From Acholoe squamosa (Eukaryota; Annelida; Polychaeta; Phyllodocida; Polynoidae): a stretch of DNA of 64,000 nucleotides. Below, piece after piece: positions 39,757-52,639 of the stretch (position 1 is its first letter; every line of letters starts with the position of its first letter). The notes under the pieces were generated by a model. The model was not told the DNA's origin, ran no database searches, and saw only the letters and a list, made by a program, of their open reading frames with translations. The translations under genes were made by a program, and so were the position numbers. The stretch spans positions 76,890,659-76,954,658 of the forward strand of contig OX439038.1 of assembly GCA_949317995.1 (NCBI GenBank). The letters run 5' to 3'.

Positions 39757-42178
39757 ATTCAGATTACTTTAAATGGGATTAGATGCATTCAAACTTGTGG
39801 AAGATTTCCTCCAGAGGCTAGTCGTTTTGTTTGTAGGCTTATATCTTATCTTGGCTATGCCTTACATTTCCTGTAAAGAATAATGTTAAGGTTAATCGTT
39901 TTACAATACTTTTATGATAAATAGTAGTTAAGTGTGGTTTAGAACTAAATCCAGGATTCTAGTTTACAAGGTTCAGCATCAGCAGATGCAGATCACCCCA
40001 GAGTCTGCTGACTCTAAAGTGTTGACACAATACACATGCTTACCATCATGTGGGTTCCTCTGCATGGGCGTACAAGACTTCCAGGTTGTTCAAAACTCCA
40101 CCTGCTTTAAACTTTCAAGATCTACTTATGCAGAAGTGCAGCATGCTTATTGGCCGAATGGACACACCAGTGAAGCACTGGTGAGTCTACTTGCCAGCAC
40201 TTCATTAGTGCATCATGCCAACCCTTCGGAAGTGTATCAACCCTGTAGAACTATTTCCTCACCAGGGCTGCATTCAAAGCACCTGTGACACTTTTTTGCC
40301 CATGTATAGGCACATGTAGCACTGTCATTCAATGCTCTAATATCAATAGCAATCAGGTCTATGTACAGGCACTCCTAGCATGTAATACAGGTATAGATTG
40401 AAAGACATACCTAACCGCAGTTTGTTTTAGTAGTTAACCATTGCAAACATACTCTCACATACAATGGCAAATATTGCTTCAACATTGGAAAATATATGCA
40501 GTATGGTAACATGAACTAATTGCATGTAATTAGTATTACAGGGGGTACCTTGGGGGTAATTTAGCTGACAGTTGTGTAGGGACCAACTTTTATCAATTAA
40601 ATATATCGTCATCTTAGTGCAACAGAGTTGTATAGATCTGCATCTTCCAAGTTCTACAGGAAAGGCAAAAGAAATTACTATAGCACCAAGTAGACACAAC
40701 CATATTTCTTTGGGGCCTGTAGGCACACATATTATAAACACAGCTTCAATGCTTTCAGAGAAAGTAGATATGGGTCTATTGATGTTGAAACAAAAGAAAG
40801 CTCAATTTTGCCAAAATCATAGTTACAACCTTGTTGCACTGAGGCGATGATATGTCCTACCTGTTCTGTGAGCCTGGAGAGAGCCTGTGTTGTGAGCCTG
40901 GAGGGAGAGACAGGAGTGGGTTCCCAGTACTCAATGTACCAACCCTATATTATACAAGGGGTCATCCTACCTGCTGCTTTGTCCAGTCCCAGGCTAATAA
41001 CGCGAACCCTACTGTGCCCCCATCTATACTTAGCAAACTGGAAATACTAAACCAAACATTCTATTCATAATATAGGATTTCTAACCAGCAAGAAGGAGAC
41101 AGGACAGAAAGGTGACTTCAAACCTACCTTTATACATGTAGTTGTATTGTAATGTGTGGTCGCAGGGTCAGGTGTAAGTTCATTGCTTCTACACTTTAAA
41201 GGTGTTTGGTGTTGAGCAGTAAACCAGACAGGTCTATACAAGCCATGTCTGGGCCCAGGTCCTCCAGGAGTGGTGAGTTGTAGTCATAGTCTTAACCCTT
41301 TAAGGGAGTGTTTATTATTCATCAACGCGGGGGGGGGGCGGTGGGTTTGAAGGGGGGCATACAAATTTCAGAACCCTCCCCCTCAGGAGGGTTCTAAAAT
41401 TTGTGCATGAATGCAGCCCTGGTGAGTACCTTGCCAGTCTATATTCATGCATCATGCCGACCCTACGGGTTTGATACACTTGCGGAGGCTCAGCATGATG
41501 CTGCAATGCAGTGTTTGCAAGCAGTCTTACCAGCTATTCATTGGTGCGTCATGCCAACCAATGTTCATAAGGCACTCCTGATTTGCCATTAAAGGGTCAG
41601 GTTAACCCTGTTAAGTGCATTTTGTGCATTATGCAAGGACTGCATAAATGCAACATGCAGTCCTACAAAGTTACCTCTCCATTATGAAGTGCGAGCAGCC
41701 TCTTCAAGGCTGCATTCATGAGTAGGGTTCATGTGTCATGACGACAAATGGAAATGATACATGTCAGGGGAGGTGGTGGGTTTGACGGGGTGGGCAAAAC
41801 TTTCTCGACGCATTCATCAGGGGCTCTCCAGGGGAGGGGGGGTGACCCTTCAGAGAAGGTGGGGGTGGGTGAATTCTTTTCTCACATGTCCACATTGGAT
41901 TAAGAGATCTTGATCTATGATTATGTTTTAATTTACTCAAATGCAATGATAGAATTATCCTCTTCATAAGGTGTAAATATATCTTCCATGCGAACTTTGT
42001 GCTTAAAATAGCAGACGAGCTTATAGTTATATGCTTGACAAAGACATCAATTCTTAGGCGAGGATATCATGATGGCAACTGCCACTGGAGCTGTGCAAAT
42101 CGGCACTTTAGGCCACAGCTTGCACACAGGACTGTATGTTATTTACAGATATGCCAGAATTCAGAGAACATTGAATTC

Positions 42179-42230
<52 letters not shown>

Positions 42231-42300
42231 AGAAATAGCTTTTTGTAGAAAGAACTCAGTGATGAAAGGTGTGATTCCACTGACAAGATCACAAAGCTAG
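39757..42300. other. Between SLC10 gene 2 and pseudogene 3
   Basis: No gene recognised. 40850-40910 (CCTGTTCTGTGAGCCTGGAG) is homologous to 46727-46780, so the upstream flanks of gene 2 and pseudogene 3 were duplicated together. 41290-41400 and 41770-41860 hold G/C-tract MITE remnants, and 41400-41560 holds dispersed TGCATCATGCC repeats. Confidence 0.55.
42181..42227. repeat. (TA)n microsatellite
   Basis: About 23 uninterrupted TA units. Confidence 0.95.
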
Positions 42301-43646
42301 TACATAACTGCACTTCCATCATCTGTGATACCCTTCTCTCCATCAGCACTAAATGTCTTGTTAACTGCTACCATATCCATCTTGCTGCCTTTCTTTTGAC
42401 CATGCATATATATATCTCAGAAGATTCAGGCTTCTTTCCACGACATTTCTTAATAGCCTTCTTTAGGATAATCATTATTATCAGTGGCAATTGTGTCACA
42501 AATGATGTTATTAAAGGCATAATCGAAGCAATGTCACCAGTGGGTTGGCCTAGGGAGGTTATTAGGATCACCAAGGCAATGGATACATTCTGCACACAGG
42601 TTTCTATTGCTATGGTGAGAACATATTTCTTTGGTTGCCTTACTAGACTCGCTAGAATTGCAGCTACCACAAGGGCAGAGATAGGAAGCATCATGCCTGC
42701 CACAATTGGACGCCAATCATTTGGGAGTTGAATCATGTAGTTTCTTGTAATGGCACCCAGAACCATAATAGCTATGAACAAAATGAAGGCCACAGGAGGA
42801 ATTAACTTCTTGGCCCATTTGGCAATCTGGAAAAGGAAAAGTAAAGGTGACAGAGATACATTTAACATTACATTATCACTGGACATGGACATCACATTGT
42901 TTTTGTGGTTTCAGTTTTGAAAAATTAATCTTTTAGATAATCATCTGACACTGAAAAATTCTTGTGATACTATGGTATCGAAATAGTCCAACTGAATCAA
43001 AGCTTGATGTGAATTAGTTGAGAATGAACATTTATCTACCTTAGGACAATATCTTTGTAGAACCATTCAAATCAGCACAGGTACAATAAGAGTTCAGAGA
43101 GTGATAGCTATATTGCTAAAGGGAATGGTCACTGTATTCCCTGTTATGTAGACACCAAGTGTCAGTAGCCACAAGGGCATCATACCTACAAAAAGAAGAA
43201 ATAATATATACATCACACTTTTTTTCAAGAATTAGTCTTTGCATGAAAACAAAGTGCACTTGCTGCAAATGCCCTGGTGTTTAGGGAATGAGGTGCTCAT
43301 TTGAGACCAAAGTGCTTGTAACAAGCCTAACTAATACTTGTAACAGGCCTAACTGTACAACAAGAAGAACACAGGTACATGTATAAAGAAAATATTCAAT
43401 GCTAGCCCAGTCGATGTGATGATTTAAATGTATGTGTAAAAATTTATGCTTCCCCCAAGCAGCTGCCTTTACAGCATCTGGGCACACACCTCTTACACAA
43501 TACATGTATTTAAGTCACATCAAAAAATTTAGTTATGTCAATACCTATACAAGATACAGTTTTGAGACAATTAGATAGTTACCGAGGGCAGCCACATTGC
43601 TGACAAAGGTCATACAGAGACTAAGGGTGAGATCGCCACCGAGGAG

Positions 43647-43795
43647 TACACGGGCTTCCCTAGCCCACTTAAAAGGGTCTATCTCTCCTCTTTCCTATCC
43701 CTTCGGGATGTGTGTGGTGCACATATGCGCGGGCACCGACACATTCCCCTGTGAAATAGCGTTAAACATCTATTACTCACTCACTCAAATTCATG
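43647..43795 (+). mobile_element. SINE-like/short interspersed repeat, copy 3, internally deleted
   Basis: Inverted relative to the copies at 35498 and 35772: CGGGCTTCCCTAGCCCACTT to CATCTATTACTCACTCACTC, missing about 45 bp in the middle (after CCCCTGTGAAAT). It replaces most of exon 3 of the SLC10 pseudogene. Confidence 0.8.
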
Positions 43796-43997
43796 AAAAG
43801 CTTAAGTTTTCAGAAAGGATGCACAATAGTAAATGTACTTCTACCAAGTGTGATCTATCATGATATTAATATAGTCATTCATTGGGTAAAAGTTCATAAA
43901 AACAAATTCATAACTTACTGAGGGCATGATGGTATATTGGCAGACAAAACCCACCAGGATAGCAACTGGTCTCTTAAATATCTCCTTCGCGATATGA

Positions 43998-45285
43998 CCA
44001 ATAGTCAACGATCATCGTCAAATGGCTGGTCAGAGGGGTCCAAAAAAAATTTTGCAGTATGGTAAATTCCTTTAGTGTACATAATGTATATATGTTGGGC
44101 TACAATGCCCATATATGAGGGAAGGTTAAATATATTTCATAGGATGCCCACAGTACAATGCCTTATTACATGGTCGTAGATGTGTCCATGCACTATATAT
44201 TCAATGCCATAGCTCAGAGTTGCAATCAGGCAGAATATCCTCACTAACATGCAAAGTTCCTCTCATATCAAGGAACAACTAACATATAATGGTTTTTCTT
44301 AAATACAAAATCAGCTTGCTGTATGACTACATGTATGGTCGTAGACGTGTCCCTGGTCGTAGACGTGTCCTTGTTTTTGTATTCAGTGTCATAGCTGAGA
44401 GTTGCTTTAAGACAGAATAATCTCATTAACACTCAATGTTGCTTTCATATCAAGGTATAATTCACACATAACAAGGACAGTCAAGTATCAAGCATCTTGC
44501 AATATAACTGTAGACATGTCTATGGTCGTAGACGTGTCCTCGGTCGTAGACGTGTCCTCGTCAGTACTTTTGTTATGATATCTCTGGTTCTATGTGGAAT
44601 CTATTAACCAAACTTACAGGGCTTTTTGCTGTCATATGAAGGTATAAGGCCCACATAATAAGGATAGTTAAATATCAAACCCCTAGCAGCTATGAGTACA
44701 TGTAAGGTCGTAGACGTGTCCATGCGTAAACTACCCCAAAACCATATCATAGCCTGTGGAACATACAGTTGTACAGGCAAGTTCATTTTTTTTTGTGGCC
44801 TACATAGGTACATGTAAGGTCTCTACCTGGTATATTTCATTAGTCCATCCACTATGTCTTTCATGGTGCAAAACAACCTGAAAAAGGTCGTAGACGTGTC
44901 CTCACGACGATTACACCAAAGGTTTTTTGTACCCAGTCACCACAAAAGATAATGCATGGATCCCCAACTGTTACAAAAAAATTCTCTACCCTAGGGGGGT
45001 ATCCCAAATGAAGTAGATAAGGATTTGCCTCTTTATTTTTTTTTTGGTAGCTAAAGAAAAATATTAGTTCCTTGTTTTTACCCTAAAAAACACCCTTTTT
45101 GGTTGTTCTGACCCCTGTGGCTCACTTAATATGCTTCACAGATAGGTAAAACCATGGTTCCCCTTCAAGCTCTAAGCCTTGGGGACCAGAATGCATGAAA
45201 AACACAACTACATCTCTTATTTTGAAGAATTTATTGACAGGGAGGCAAAGGCAACCTATTTGACGACGATCTGTGACTATTGGTC
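43998..45285 (+). mobile_element. Non-autonomous DNA transposon, GTCTACG-array family, copy B
   Basis: Inserted in exon 2 of the SLC10 pseudogene. Terminal inverted repeats start GACCAATAGTCAACGATCAT on the left and, reversed, GACCAATAGTCACAGATCGT on the right, about 30 bp with few mismatches. Both sides carry ATAT (or TA if the repeat is read two bases longer), a likely target duplication; the uninterrupted paralogue has one AATATCC there. No ORF. GGTCGTAGACGTGTCC or a close variant occurs about eight times (44173, 44337, 44353, 44524, 44540, 44706, 44886), twice as adjacent pairs. Confidence 0.85.
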
Positions 45286-46170
45286 ATATCCATCTTAAAG
45301 GCACATCCAAATGACAGATTCATAAGACAGATGGCAACCAAGAGAAGCATACCAAAGACGGTATCCAGGGGTGATTGCTTTGGTATAACAGACACCATAT
45401 ATACATCTGTCTGCAGTTGTGGATTCTTGATGCCTGAGCTGTGAGGTGACTCCTGCTCCGGAACCAGTGTCAGGTTGCTGAAACCGAGGAGCAGTCCCTC
45501 GAGCCAGAACTCCCACTGTATGAAACACTGGGTACTAGAGCAGGTACCTCTGAGTGTCATGGATCTGTAAGTGTTTGGACACTCTCACCACCCGAGGGTC
45601 TGAGTACAAAAAGGTCAACAGCAGATGCTGATTTGTACTGTCATCAGTTGTGTGCTGAATCAGAGAGAATATAAGAAACACTTCTTAATGCTTTTAGTGA
45701 AGAAAAAGGATATAATTCATATGGAAACGTAATAGTCATGGTTGCATGCAGCTCTAACAATGATCATTTCAGCGTATGACATCTATCTCACACCTTTCTT
45801 GCAATTTTTCTTGCAGAAGGAAAAGCCTGCAGCACCCTAAGGGTGAGCATGTAAAATGAGGATACTTTTATCTCAATATGATATTTTATTTCACATACAA
45901 AAATGTACTATGCTCTTAATCCTCCCGATGATAATTCATAAAACCTTGATTTAATAGCTTTTTCTGTGGTACTAAGATTATTACTGTAACATTTGAGATG
46001 TCACCCATAGCAATAACAGTAACATTGTGTGATGTGCCCATAGGTAACTTCTCCATCCGGGGAGGTGTGAGGGTAAGGTTCCATGTAGATACTGAGTCAG
46101 CAAATTTATCCACCATAGCCACAAGGTATATAAGGGTGGATAGGAGGGGTAGAGATATGGACCCTCTTAT

Positions 46171-47589
46171 CTTTAGATAACTTTAACTGGGATCAGATGC
46201 TTTATGTACTAAAATTTGGGAAGGTCTTCATCTAGAGGCTTGTCCTTTGTTTGTAGGCATATACAAACTAGGGAATTCTCTGTGATTAGCCTGTCTTCTG
46301 CTGCAAAGAATAAAGTAGATCAATTCTAAGAATATTTTCATAATGGATAGGCGATAAGTGTAGTTCATAAATCCGGGATTCAAGGGTTTATGTCTGTTTC
46401 CTTTTTGCAAATGGTGCAGATCTCACATATTTCATCCATGTAGCTCTCTAATTTAAGGCATTAGACAGGAATTGGCCCATTTACAGTTATCAGTTATTCC
46501 TAGCATGTGGATATAAGTAGCTCTATTCATAAAGCCATGTTTGATGTAAGTAGCTGACCATTGCAAATATACTTGCAAAAACAACAGTGAATATTGCTCC
46601 AGCATTGAAAATGGATACAGTCAGTATGATAACAGTGATTTATTTCATGTGATTAGTATTAACTTGTTGGGTGACAGTGGTTTAGTGACCAATAAGGTTA
46701 CGATTACTATCCATATATGTCCTACCTGTTCTGTGAGCCTGGAGATAGCCTGTGTTGAGGGCCTGGAGGGAGAGAAGGAAATGTGGGTTCCTATTGTACT
46801 CACTTATTGTGCTAACCCTCTATTTGACACTGAGAGTAAGTAGACCCATTTCCTATGTGCATGAAATTATGGACATGTAGAAGCACAAACATACCATGAT
46901 TCCACCATATATAACAAAACGGCAGGCCTCTACTGGCTTGCATGGAGAATTCTCCCAGCAGAGACTCTCATAGGCATTCCGCTGTTTGGCCGTACAGAGG
47001 GATGGCATAGACTATGCTGGGAGAGCTGTTGAGTGACAAATAGCTGTAACAAACTGCATTGTTGTTGAACGCAGTGCCTTAGGCGTAAGGTGGCGCTAAA
47101 TTGTTCAACCTGGGGACACTGTTTGTTCAGTCTCAGGCCATTCAAACATAGCAGTTTCTTAGAGCTATCAGTTTAATCAGTTTGGCGTTTTTGTTGATGT
47201 TTTTTGGCCCAGTTTGTATTGGCCCAGTTTGTATTGGCCCAGTTTGTATTGTATTTCGCACGCCACTATCCAGCGGCGCAGCCGCTGGTGGCCTTTATAA
47301 AACGGCAGCCCATGCACTACTGCACAATAGAAGTGACCTTGAGTGCATTATAGGAGTACAGTACATGCCTGAGCAAGGTCACAGCTTGTCTATCATTCCT
47401 GTGGGATATCAGAGGCTTTGGACTTTTAATCGATGTGCTAACATGTTTTATAAAGACAATAGACAACTCATTCTTCATGTCTTGACTATCTGTGGGACTA
47501 TACCACACTCTGGCCTCGACCATTGTGCGTTATAGTCCAACAGAGAGTCTCAACATAAAGAATATCATTGTCTATTCTCTAAGTATAAG
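46171..47589. other. 5' flank of SLC10 pseudogene 3
   Basis: No gene recognised. Homology to the gene 2 flank at 46727-46780. 47208-47250 is a 15 bp tandem repeat (GGCCCAGTTTGTATT, three copies plus a partial), followed by a perfect small hairpin CCAGCGGC-GCA-GCCGCTGG near 47269. Confidence 0.5.
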
Positions 47590-47960
47590 TGCCAGGGTCT
47601 CAAATAGGCGTTGGTCTTGAATAAGCACTGGGGGTATAGGAGTATCGAATTTAATCTTACTGTATGGTCGTGTTTGAGCACCGGTATTTGAATAACCACA
47701 TGTATTGTATAAGCGCCTGGGGTAAAGGGGTGCTGAAATATTTCTTCAGCACTAAAACTGCGTCTTGAATAACCACCTATCTTGTATAAGCTGCAGGGAA
47801 ATGAGGCCGCCAAATCAAAGACCGCTGGGGTGCGTGAACACGACAATACGGTATGCACTAAAAACAGTATTCAAATAAGCGCCTGTCTCATAAAAGCACT
47901 GGGGATACATTGGGATTGAAATTAATGAGCGCCTGGGTGCTTATATGGGACACTATGGTA
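47590..47960. repeat. Degenerate tandem repeat of 'AATAAGCGCC...GGGGTAT' units
   Basis: Units of about 60-70 bp built on TCTTGAATAAGCACTGGGG and GTATAGGAGTATCGAA recur about six times with heavy divergence. The same units occur near 22440-22620, 56225-56470, 57020-57060 and 57640-57725, so this is a dispersed satellite-like family. Confidence 0.65.
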
Positions 47961-50900
47961 TAGGGGCTTTTGCTGTTGGTAACTTAGTAATATGTTTGAC
48001 ATGTATATGAGCACTGCATATTTGATGTGCATGTGTTGAAAGCAGATCGGGCAGAAGATGCACCCCACGTGTACGATTACGATCCACCCCAACCTGAGAG
48101 AAAACAATCAGGCACATCTGGGCCTTAATTTTTTAGTAGGTCAATAATGTTTTGTAGTGTCATACCTCTCCTATAATGCTCAATCCTAGATACCCTTGTG
48201 AACTTCTGTCTATGAACTATGTACTGACGATAATACAATCTTAAATGAAACATAATTTTGATTAAGTGGTCTTCATCATGTATTTTTTTTCCCAAACTTT
48301 TTATCACTTACTGAATATAGAAAAGAATCAGGTTCTCTGACCTTCATCTGACCCTTTACTGGGTGATGTTAAACCTTAAAACCTTATAAGGGCCACATGA
48401 TGTCAGGTTTCTATGTTGTCAGGATGCACCAACGTGGTCTACTCACCAACACTTAGTGCATCTTGCTATCCATCATTCATCTTCATCTTTCACTGTAACC
48501 CTTGGTCCTGAGTAGACTCATCATGCCTGCATTTATGTAGAAAACAAGAAAATAGGCTTAATGTATATTTGAATACTTTGTTAAATGTTAGAATATGACC
48601 GGCCACCATGACCTGGTGGGTCATGTACTGTTTGCCTATGTCCATAGAACGAACTTTACTCAGTAAGCATTGTCAATAGCTGTGCCCATGTCATCATTAG
48701 CCGATAGGCATACATGCCTCCTCGGCTACATTACAACTCCCACCACACTACCCCAGGTGTTCCATGATCATTGTCACAAAAATGATTGCTTTTTTCTGTA
48801 CTATAGATCAGCTACTAAAATCCATGGATTGGACTGATACTGGTCTGTTTGGCAAGTCTTCTATTAATAATAATACTACCAAGTAGATTTATGTCCTCAG
48901 ATTAAACTAGTACTGGACTTCGCAAGTCTAGTATTATCACACCTCCTTGACTGCATGCAATGCCCCCTTTAATTCCCTTAACAGTTTGGTGCAGATCTAG
49001 GCGCCTCCAAATACCTGTAGGCCCCTAGTGAATTGTTATTGTCCCAGGTCGTTCTGGGGCGGGCTGATAGCTTCTACAACAGTTCTAGGCGCCTCCAAGT
49101 ACCTGTAGTGAATTGTTTTTGTCCCAAGTCGTTCTGTTCATTGATGTACTTATTAGGAGTATCTATGGACTATTTGTCAGCAATTAGTTAATATAAAAAC
49201 ATTTATCACAATTAACCAGTCGGCTATTACACCTTTGGTGTACTTTTAACTCACAATACACATCATCGTTATATCATAATTAGGCAAAAATAGACCTGTA
49301 ATCAATCTCTTAAATACAAATCTCGCCATGCGTGATCTCGTGTAAGTGTGTGAACTTTCATATTAAGTGTTTTTAATATTGAGAAGGCTAAATGATGTTT
49401 AGAATTGACGTCATCAGCTCGGGCTAAAATAGGGATATAAATCGGGCAGGGGTACAGGCCGTGCTGAAATAAATATAGGATTTTCAAACCTACAGATTTT
49501 GTGTACAGTCCGTCCATCTATTGGCTTGACATCATAAAGAAGCTAGGTGGTCTATAAGAAAATCAAAGAAGGCAAAATAGCCAATCTGGGACGACTTGAA
49601 CATACTTATTTACAAACTTTGGGGGTAAAGTCCATTCATTGGCTTGACAAAATGAAACACCAAGTGGTCCAAGAGCTATTCTGGGACGACCTGAACATAT
49701 TTATTTCCACACGGATGCATTCTATAGATCCTTGATTTTCATTACTATAAAGTATAAAACATGTAACTTGGAGCTTCTTAAATATCTCTGATAACCATAG
49801 ATATGTGAAGGCAGGGAAAAATATTTGTAAACATGACAAAATAAAAATCATCTAGAAATAGGAGTGATAATTGTTCGTGTCATGATGGAAGGGGGTCCTG
49901 TAGGAATTATAAATTGCATCACGACGAAAGGCCAGTCTGTTATTGAATAATATCGTACAATTTCTGATAACAAGAAGTAACTCATACTTCACCCTTAAAC
50001 CAGCCTAGCAATGTCTGTTTACTTTTTGGGCTACAAAATTTAGAATAACAAATGGGAAATCATTAGGTCCATGAGTTCTGAAGTAATGTCTGCACACATA
50101 TAACACTAGATGTAGCCACCATATCCACACTGCACCCACCTTCTACAGCCAGCACAGCTGTGCTGCTATCTAGAGGCAGAGCAGTGCACCACGCTTGTAC
50201 TCCCCTGGCTCACAGGATCCATCAGAAGGCATGCTATTCTCCTCTTTAAGGGTCACAGTGAGCTATGGGAATCTTTTTTTTTTTATACTTATAGTTATAA
50301 ACCCCTTGATTTTTTGTCTCAAGAGTGTCCCTTTTGTCGGTTTCACCAAATCCTGTGGTCTTGACTCTACAGCCCCATACACCCGTCATCCCTAGCTCCA
50401 CGTTGCTTGGTCGTCATGGTGCACTAAAGATGCCACCATAGTTCACCAAGGCGCATAGGTAAGGCGCACATTGAGTTCATGTCTGACCTATACGCAGGGG
50501 CGTAGGGAAAGGGGGGCCAGGGCCCCCTCAATCATAAAGGAGGGGGGGGGGCGACGTATGTCTGGGGCCCCCAAAAATTTGCCAAGAATTCACAATAAAT
50601 TGGACAAGAAGCATCTCAAATTAGATAAATGTAGTAATGGGATAGGAAAAAATGGGGGCCTAAGCCTCAAATCAGATCTAAAATTCAACAAAAATTATTT
50701 TTCTATACAAATTCTATATAGGCCTAGGTATATAAAGGCGTTATCATGTTTGAGCTGACAGTTTAAGGTGGTTGTGGTGGGGCCCATGCTGCCCCCCCCC
50801 CAATGAAGATAATTTGCTTCCTATACCTCTGATACGGCATTTCGAATAATATTCTGACCAGTTGAGTAATTTTCCAGGGTATAAAAACCTCGCCTATAAG

Positions 50901-51300
50901 TTGCACCAGGAGTTCATAAGGAAACAGCTGGAATTATCCTCCCATATAAGCCTTCCCTTGACCATGTACTTAAGGTAATCCAAGCAGGTATTGCCAGGGG
51001 GTCTTGCATAATATTTTATGGCACTAAAGGGTACGGAAAAGTTCAAATATTATGCTGCTGGTAGAGGAATGCATTTGCAACTAGTGAGGTGACTCCCTTC
51101 ATTCACTGAATAACTTTAAGATGCAACTGCTTCCCATCCTGCTGGCTGTTATCAGTGCTTATCATTATTGTAAGTAGGTATCAGCAATGCCCCCCCCAGT
51201 GGGGATCCTGGAACCTGGAAATAGGGAAATGACAAGGCCACTATCCAAGTTGTTAGTAGTATATTGATGTGGGCCATCAACGGTGGCGATTCATGGTTGC
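47961..51300. other. Intergenic, no gene recognised
   Basis: Two short imperfect duplications: 48990-49060 with 49080-49135 (TCTAGGCGCCTCCAA), and 49511-49600 with 49629-49715 (TCCATCTATTGGCTTGAC / TCTGGGACGAC). A G-run repeat lies at 50497-50560. Otherwise unremarkable. Confidence 0.5.
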
Positions 51301-51311
51301 GATTTCACCGT

Positions 51312-51500
51312 TCATTAGGGAGTGATCATTTTTAACAAAATGGGGTGGGTGGTGGATTTCCACACAGAAGAAATTTTGCCCTCCCCCTTCCTCTCGTGAG
51401 TCAAAACCATTTCCCCGGGGGGGGGGGGGGGTAAAATCATGTCTGAACTTATCCTGTTCAGGCTTTTTCACTGCCAACAAAATAATATCCGTTCTCAAGA
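51312..51500. mobile_element. G/C-tract MITE, partial copy
   Basis: TAGGGAGTGATCATTTTTAA, then a G-run and GGGTGGTGGATTT, GCCCTCCC and a C/G run, as in the intact copy at 51821, with the right end not matched. Confidence 0.55.
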
Positions 51501-51820
51501 AAGGTGGACATTAATGTGACATTCAAATTCAAGATAAACTTAAATGCTTGATGGGGTTTGTCTGCTTTGAATATCAAAGAGCAAATCGAATAGGAAATGG
51601 CGAGACGTTTATCCTGTTATGATCGCTGTAAGCCTTCGTCTACCAATAATGATATTCCTATTATTTAATAAGAATAGATTTCATGTGTATTGGTAGCTGA
51701 GACATATACACATGGAGAAATCAAATGTATATGTTCTCTGGCCCCGTTTGTGATTTAATGAGAATTATATTCGATGTGTCATCTTAGCTTTCTCTTGAGA
51801 TTGTACTTTATAGTTGGTTC

Positions 51821-52160
51821 TAAGGGAGTGGTCATTATTTATCAACAGGGGGGGGTGGTGGTTTTTCGCGCGGACGCGCGGAAATTTTTTATGCCCCCCC
51901 CTCGACGGCAGTCAAAATTTTTAGCGCCCCCCTGCGCCAGAGGCGCAGAGAGTTTTCGCGCCCCTCTTTGATCTATAGTAGCGCGCGGGCTTTTTTGCTA
52001 AAAAGAGGGTGAATTTTTTTAGCCCCCCCTCAAGAGGGGTCAACATTTTTTTAGCCCCCCCCTCGGGAAGGGTCTGAAAATTTTACGCCCCCCCTCAAAC
52101 CCACCCTCCCCCCTCAAACCCACCCTCCCCCCCCTGTTGATAAATAATGACCACTCCCTA
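51821..52160. mobile_element. G/C-tract MITE, intact copy with terminal inverted repeats
   Basis: The left terminal repeat TAAGGGAGTGGTCATTATTT continues through ATCAACAGGGGGG (51821-51854) and is matched exactly by the inverse at 52128-52160, with partial pairing one step beyond (GTTCT/AGAAC). The interior has C-tracts alternating with GAGGGGTC and ATTTTT. About 340 bp, no ORF. Other decayed members: near 960, 1940-2190, 21901, 41296, 51312 and 57080. Confidence 0.88.
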
Positions 52161-52639
52161 AGAACATGCCCTTGAAGAAACTCGAGGAAACATTTTTTTT
52201 TCTAAATTTTCTTTTCTTTATTTTTCTCAAATAAATATATCGAGTATATCAGACTATTATAGAATTGCAAACCCCAAGCCTGTCTGTTGAACCGGGTAGT
52301 TAGACTGGAGCTTCCTCTTTCACCCTTTCTTCCACATAGCTACCAGTGCCCTCTGGTGAGATGCACATGAAGTAACGAGGGGGAGCATGCGCAAAGCACA
52401 ACAGACATGTTTAGTTTCCGGTAGTGCTGATGGGGTCTGGTTGTTTTTATTCCATTCCATTAGACAACTCTGATGTTTTCTTGTTATTATGGGGTGCACC
52501 AAGGCATGGAGGGGGTGGGGGTGGGGTTGGATCAGTAGGTGGGGGTTTTGGAGGGGGGCTAGTATCTGCAGGGGTCATATTTAGGCTCTGCTGGGTGATA
52601 TCTACGATGTCCTTTTCAGACTTGATTTGAGTTATCTTT

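Larger units (their letters stand above)
42302..46170 (-). pseudogene. SLC10-family transporter pseudogene, gene 3
   Basis: Five exon remnants align with genes 1 and 2: exon 1 46170-45985 (the ATG position reads ATA), exon 2 45654-45286 plus 43997-43919 (split by a 1.29 kb DNA transposon), exon 3 43646-43583 (only the last 64 nt remain; a SINE-like repeat replaces the rest), exon 4 43185-43040 (146 nt, in-frame TGA), exon 5 42826 to about 42302 (frameshift where a TATATA run replaces coding sequence near 42405-42415). Closest to gene 2 (GTCACCAGTGGG...GGTTATTAGGATCACC shared), so it arose by duplication of gene 2 or its ancestor. Confidence 0.9.

Noticed and set aside
40847-41070. Coding exon in the flank of SLC10 gene 2
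   Set aside because: Homologous with 46727-46780, but the frame is not kept between the copies; more likely duplicated non-coding flank or untranslated exon.
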